Positions 45,661 to 47,730 of a DNA stretch of 47,730 nt are shown here, piece by piece. The position numbers and the translations under genes were made by a program. The stretch is from assembly GCA_947475735.1 (NCBI GenBank), contig CANJLQ010000018.1, positions 1-47,730 of the forward strand. The letters run 5' to 3'. The stretch's first letter is position 1. The number at the start of each line of letters is the position of its first letter. The notes beneath the pieces are model-generated. The model was not told the origin of the DNA. It ran no database searches and saw only the letters and a program-made list of their open reading frames with translations. Source of the stretch: Caulobacteraceae bacterium. GTDB taxonomy: Bacteria > Pseudomonadota > Alphaproteobacteria > Caulobacterales > Caulobacteraceae.

Positions 45661-47584
45661 TCACCGGCTTCGGTCTCGATCGTAGGGGCGATCTTCATAT
45701 CGGCCGCCGCGTATCCGTTCCCGTTCTTTCCCGGAATTCTGGTGGTACGTGCTGCGACGATCTTCACCGACCAGACTGCGCCCTTGATCACCAAACGCCC
45801 GGTCTTCGCTCGCTCCGTGACGTTCGGCAAAGGCCGTGAGGTAGTCCAGAGCGACGTCCTTCGATCCGTCGCGGCTGAGCGATTCCGCGAGACGAGCCGG
45901 GGTGGCGAAGGCGTCGCGGCCGTAGTGTAAGGACACGCTGTCACGGTGCCGTGTCATTGCGACATTGGCTGCTTGGCGGTCCATGTGGGGCGTGGCGAGG
46001 ACGTGAGCGTGGTCGACAGTCACGCCCTGAGACTTGTGAACGGTCGCCGCGTAGCCGTGATCGATATCGGGATAGAATTTGGGGTCGAATGAGACCCTGT
46101 CTCCCCGGTCGAGCCGCACTGTCATGCTCCCAGGTCGGACGGCTTCGACTTCTCCTAGCGAGCCGTTCTTCACTCCGATCGACTTTTCGTTTCGGAGGAA
46201 CATGATCCTGTCGCCCGAGGCGAACGGTTTCAGTCCCCGCGTGGTTTCGGTCTCTCGATCTGGACCAAGCTCCCCCGCCTCACGAAGCTTGCCTCTCGCC
46301 AAAGTGTTCAGTTCGGCGACGTCGCTGCGTTTGTACGCCAGCATGACCTGACTGGCGTCCGGCTCCTTCTCGCGGGCCTTCGACCATCCAGCGACAAGGG
46401 CGTTCTGGGCGTCCGCGTGGGTCGCATGGTCTGTGACCATCCCCGCCGCCGCGTAGCGGTCGATCGCCTGGCTCGTGCGGCCGGTCGCCAGCTCGCGTGT
46501 CGCCTGACGCTGCCAATCAGTGTGCTGGCGGCGCACCTCCGTAATCTCGGCCGCTCCGTGACGCTCGGCGAGCGCTCGGAAGGCTGATCCGGCCTCGATA
46601 GCTTGAAGCTGCTCCGGATCGCCCACCATGACCACCTTCGCGCCGGCGGCTTCGGCGTGTTCGACGACGCGTTGCATCTGTCGTGAGCCGACCAGTCCAG
46701 CCTCATCGACCACGAGCACATCGTCGGACGAAAGTCCGTCCCGACCACGAGCCCACGAGTGTTCGAGACTGGCGAGCGTCCGCGACGGAATGCCAGAACC
46801 ACCTTCAAGGCTTTCCGCAGCAATGCCGGAAAGCGCCCCGCCTTGAACTCTGAACCCGCTGGCTTCCCACGCCTCCCGAGCAGCGCCCAGCATGGCGCTC
46901 TTACCGCTCCCCGCGTAGCCCACGACGAGAGCGAGGTCGCCCCCGGCAGTCACATGGTCGAGTGCGTCGCGCTGTTCACCCGAGATGTCCAGGCCGCGCG
47001 TCTTTGCTCTTTCGACCGCTCCTTGAACCACGCCTTCTGAAACGTGATGGCGGTCGGTCTCAGACAGTCGTGCCGCTGACCGCTCAAGGCTCTGCTCGAT
47101 GGCGAGCATCTGGCGGCTGGTGAACCTTTCGCGACCGGCGCCATCTTGGCCCAGCGCGACCAAGTCGCGAGAGCCTTGCATGGCGCTCATTACCCGGTCG
47201 AACTGCTCCTTACCGTCGGAATGGCGGTGGGCGAAGCGAGCCATGTCGTGACGGGTGAAGGTCGATTGCTGATGGGTGATTGCATCCAGCGCGACCCTCG
47301 GATCCTCCGCGATGATCTCGCCATTCCGCCGAGCGATCTCTCGATGATCCGCCGCCCGTTCTGCCGCATCCCCTCGGTGCTCCCTGCGGGCACCAGCCGG
47401 CCCAATCTTGTCCTGAGGCTGAAGCTCGATCCCTTGGTCCTTGAATGATCGGTGATCGATGCGCGCATCGATATCCAGCCTAGCCAAGCGTTCGTTGGCG
47501 TGGTCGCTCCAAGCCTCGCGCCAGTGTTTCAGGAGTTCGACTTCATTCCATTCCCGCACCTTGGGGCCGAACCCGTCGGGACCC
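45661..47584 (-). pseudogene. traA: traA, MobQ-type conjugal relaxase/helicase, N-terminus cut off by IS
   Basis: The remaining 640 codons begin at the IS junction and lack the N-terminal catalytic relaxase part (the tyrosine and three-histidine site) of Ti-plasmid-type TraA. What is left starts with the end of the MobA/MobL domain (NERLARLDIDARIDHRSFKD). The RecD-like helicase follows: Walker A VVGYAGSGKSAML, Walker B VLVVDEAGLVGSRQM, motif III VGDPEQLQAIEAGSAF and the late motif AATVHKSQGVTVDHAHVLAT. It ends in a charged tail (YEDRPYDRDRSR). In the intact protein the relaxase nicks oriT and the helicase unwinds DNA for conjugation. The open frame continuing into the IS to 47661 is spurious. 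Confidence 0.9.
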
Positions 47585-47730
47585 TGACGTGACCCCCTGA
47601 AACTCCTCCAGGAATAGCTAGAGTCCGCCCCCTGAAAGGACGGACAGAATGAAGCGATCACGGTTCACGGAAGAGCAGATCATCGGGATCCTGCGTGAGC
47701 AGGAGGCGGGCGTCGCGACGGCGGAGGTCT
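47585..47730 (+). mobile_element. IS3-family insertion sequence, second end fragment (outward facing)
   Basis: Bases 47585-47713 are identical to the reverse complement of 1-129. The end starts TGACGTGACC and is followed by the OrfA start at 47649; the rest lies outside the window. It interrupts traA. The bases flanking it on the traA side are ACCC, one side of a possible 3-4 bp target duplication. Confidence 0.85.
47649..47730 (+). CDS. IS3-family transposase OrfA, N-terminal fragment (runs off the window)
   Basis: ATG 47649 opens the frame MKRSRFTEEQIIGILREQEA followed by GVATAEV. AGGACGG stands about 7 bases upstream as a plausible ribosome-binding site. This is the DNA-binding N-terminus of IS3 OrfA. 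Only 27 codons are present before the window ends. Confidence 0.8.
   Translation, partial: MKRSRFTEEQIIGILREQEAGVATAEV

Larger units (their letters stand above)
39275..47584. mobile_element. Right portion of an integrative and conjugative element (ICE-like island)
   Basis: The island is bounded on the left by the tRNA-Leu 3' fragment and is cut on the right by the IS. Its contents are a divergent HEPN/ParB-like pair, an antitoxin-like DUF6088 protein, small accessory genes, a zinc-ribbon gene pair and a TraA relaxase/helicase. Codon use is less biased and AT content is visibly higher than in the chromosomal part. No integrase, replication or type IV secretion genes are in this part; they should lie beyond the window if the element is complete. 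Confidence 0.8.

Overview
The window is high-GC DNA (about two thirds G+C through most of its length) whose gene content and order suggest an alphaproteobacterium of the Caulobacteraceae, most likely Brevundimonas. That assignment is an inference from recognised proteins (groESL with an HrcA-type CIRCE operator, a ubiG / lysC-ptsP divergon, rodZ-ispG, and mutS-glnD-murJ-trpS), not from a database search.

Both ends are the same IS3-family insertion-sequence end, facing outward. Bases 1-129 are the exact reverse complement of 47585-47713. Each copy runs off the window after the first codons of OrfA. The segment is therefore either a contig that ended in a multicopy repeat or a segment between two inverted IS copies.

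Positions 130-39.27 kb are ordinary core chromosome. The order is groEL-groES (minus), a glycine-zipper protein, pgi, a dsbD/scsB-like gene with a redoxin lipoprotein, small envelope lipoproteins, a lipid kinase with a metallophosphoesterase, a yqjD/yqjE-like pair, and an aldo/keto reductase. Next comes a btuB-type receptor under a cobalamin riboswitch, then the run mutS-glnD-murJ-trpS. After that come a GNAT acetyltransferase, OsmC, a dienelactone hydrolase, recQ, a glutathione transferase, ispG, rodZ, ptsP, lysC, ubiG, an M1 peptidase, a Bcr/CflA-type exporter and a small TonB-like secreted protein.

At 39275-39329 lies the 3' part of a tRNA-Leu(CAA) gene without its 5' half. This is the usual footprint (attR) of an element integrated into a tRNA gene. 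Everything from there to the right-hand IS has the character of an integrative/conjugative element. It holds an ApeA-like HEPN protein divergent from a ParB-like protein, a DUF6088/AbiEi-type antitoxin-like protein, and small ICE-type hypotheticals. It also holds a zinc-ribbon pair whose larger member carries a second HEPN-like Rx4H motif, and the C-terminal two thirds of a Ti-type TraA relaxase/helicase, whose N-terminal relaxase part is cut off by the IS. No integrase or type IV secretion genes lie in the window.

The strongest candidate for an undescribed system is the HEPN / ParB-like divergent pair next to attR, together with the zinc-ribbon HEPN pair about 4 kb further into the element. 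A second unusual item is a 130-bp palindromic repeat inside the 5' end of glnD, read in frame.
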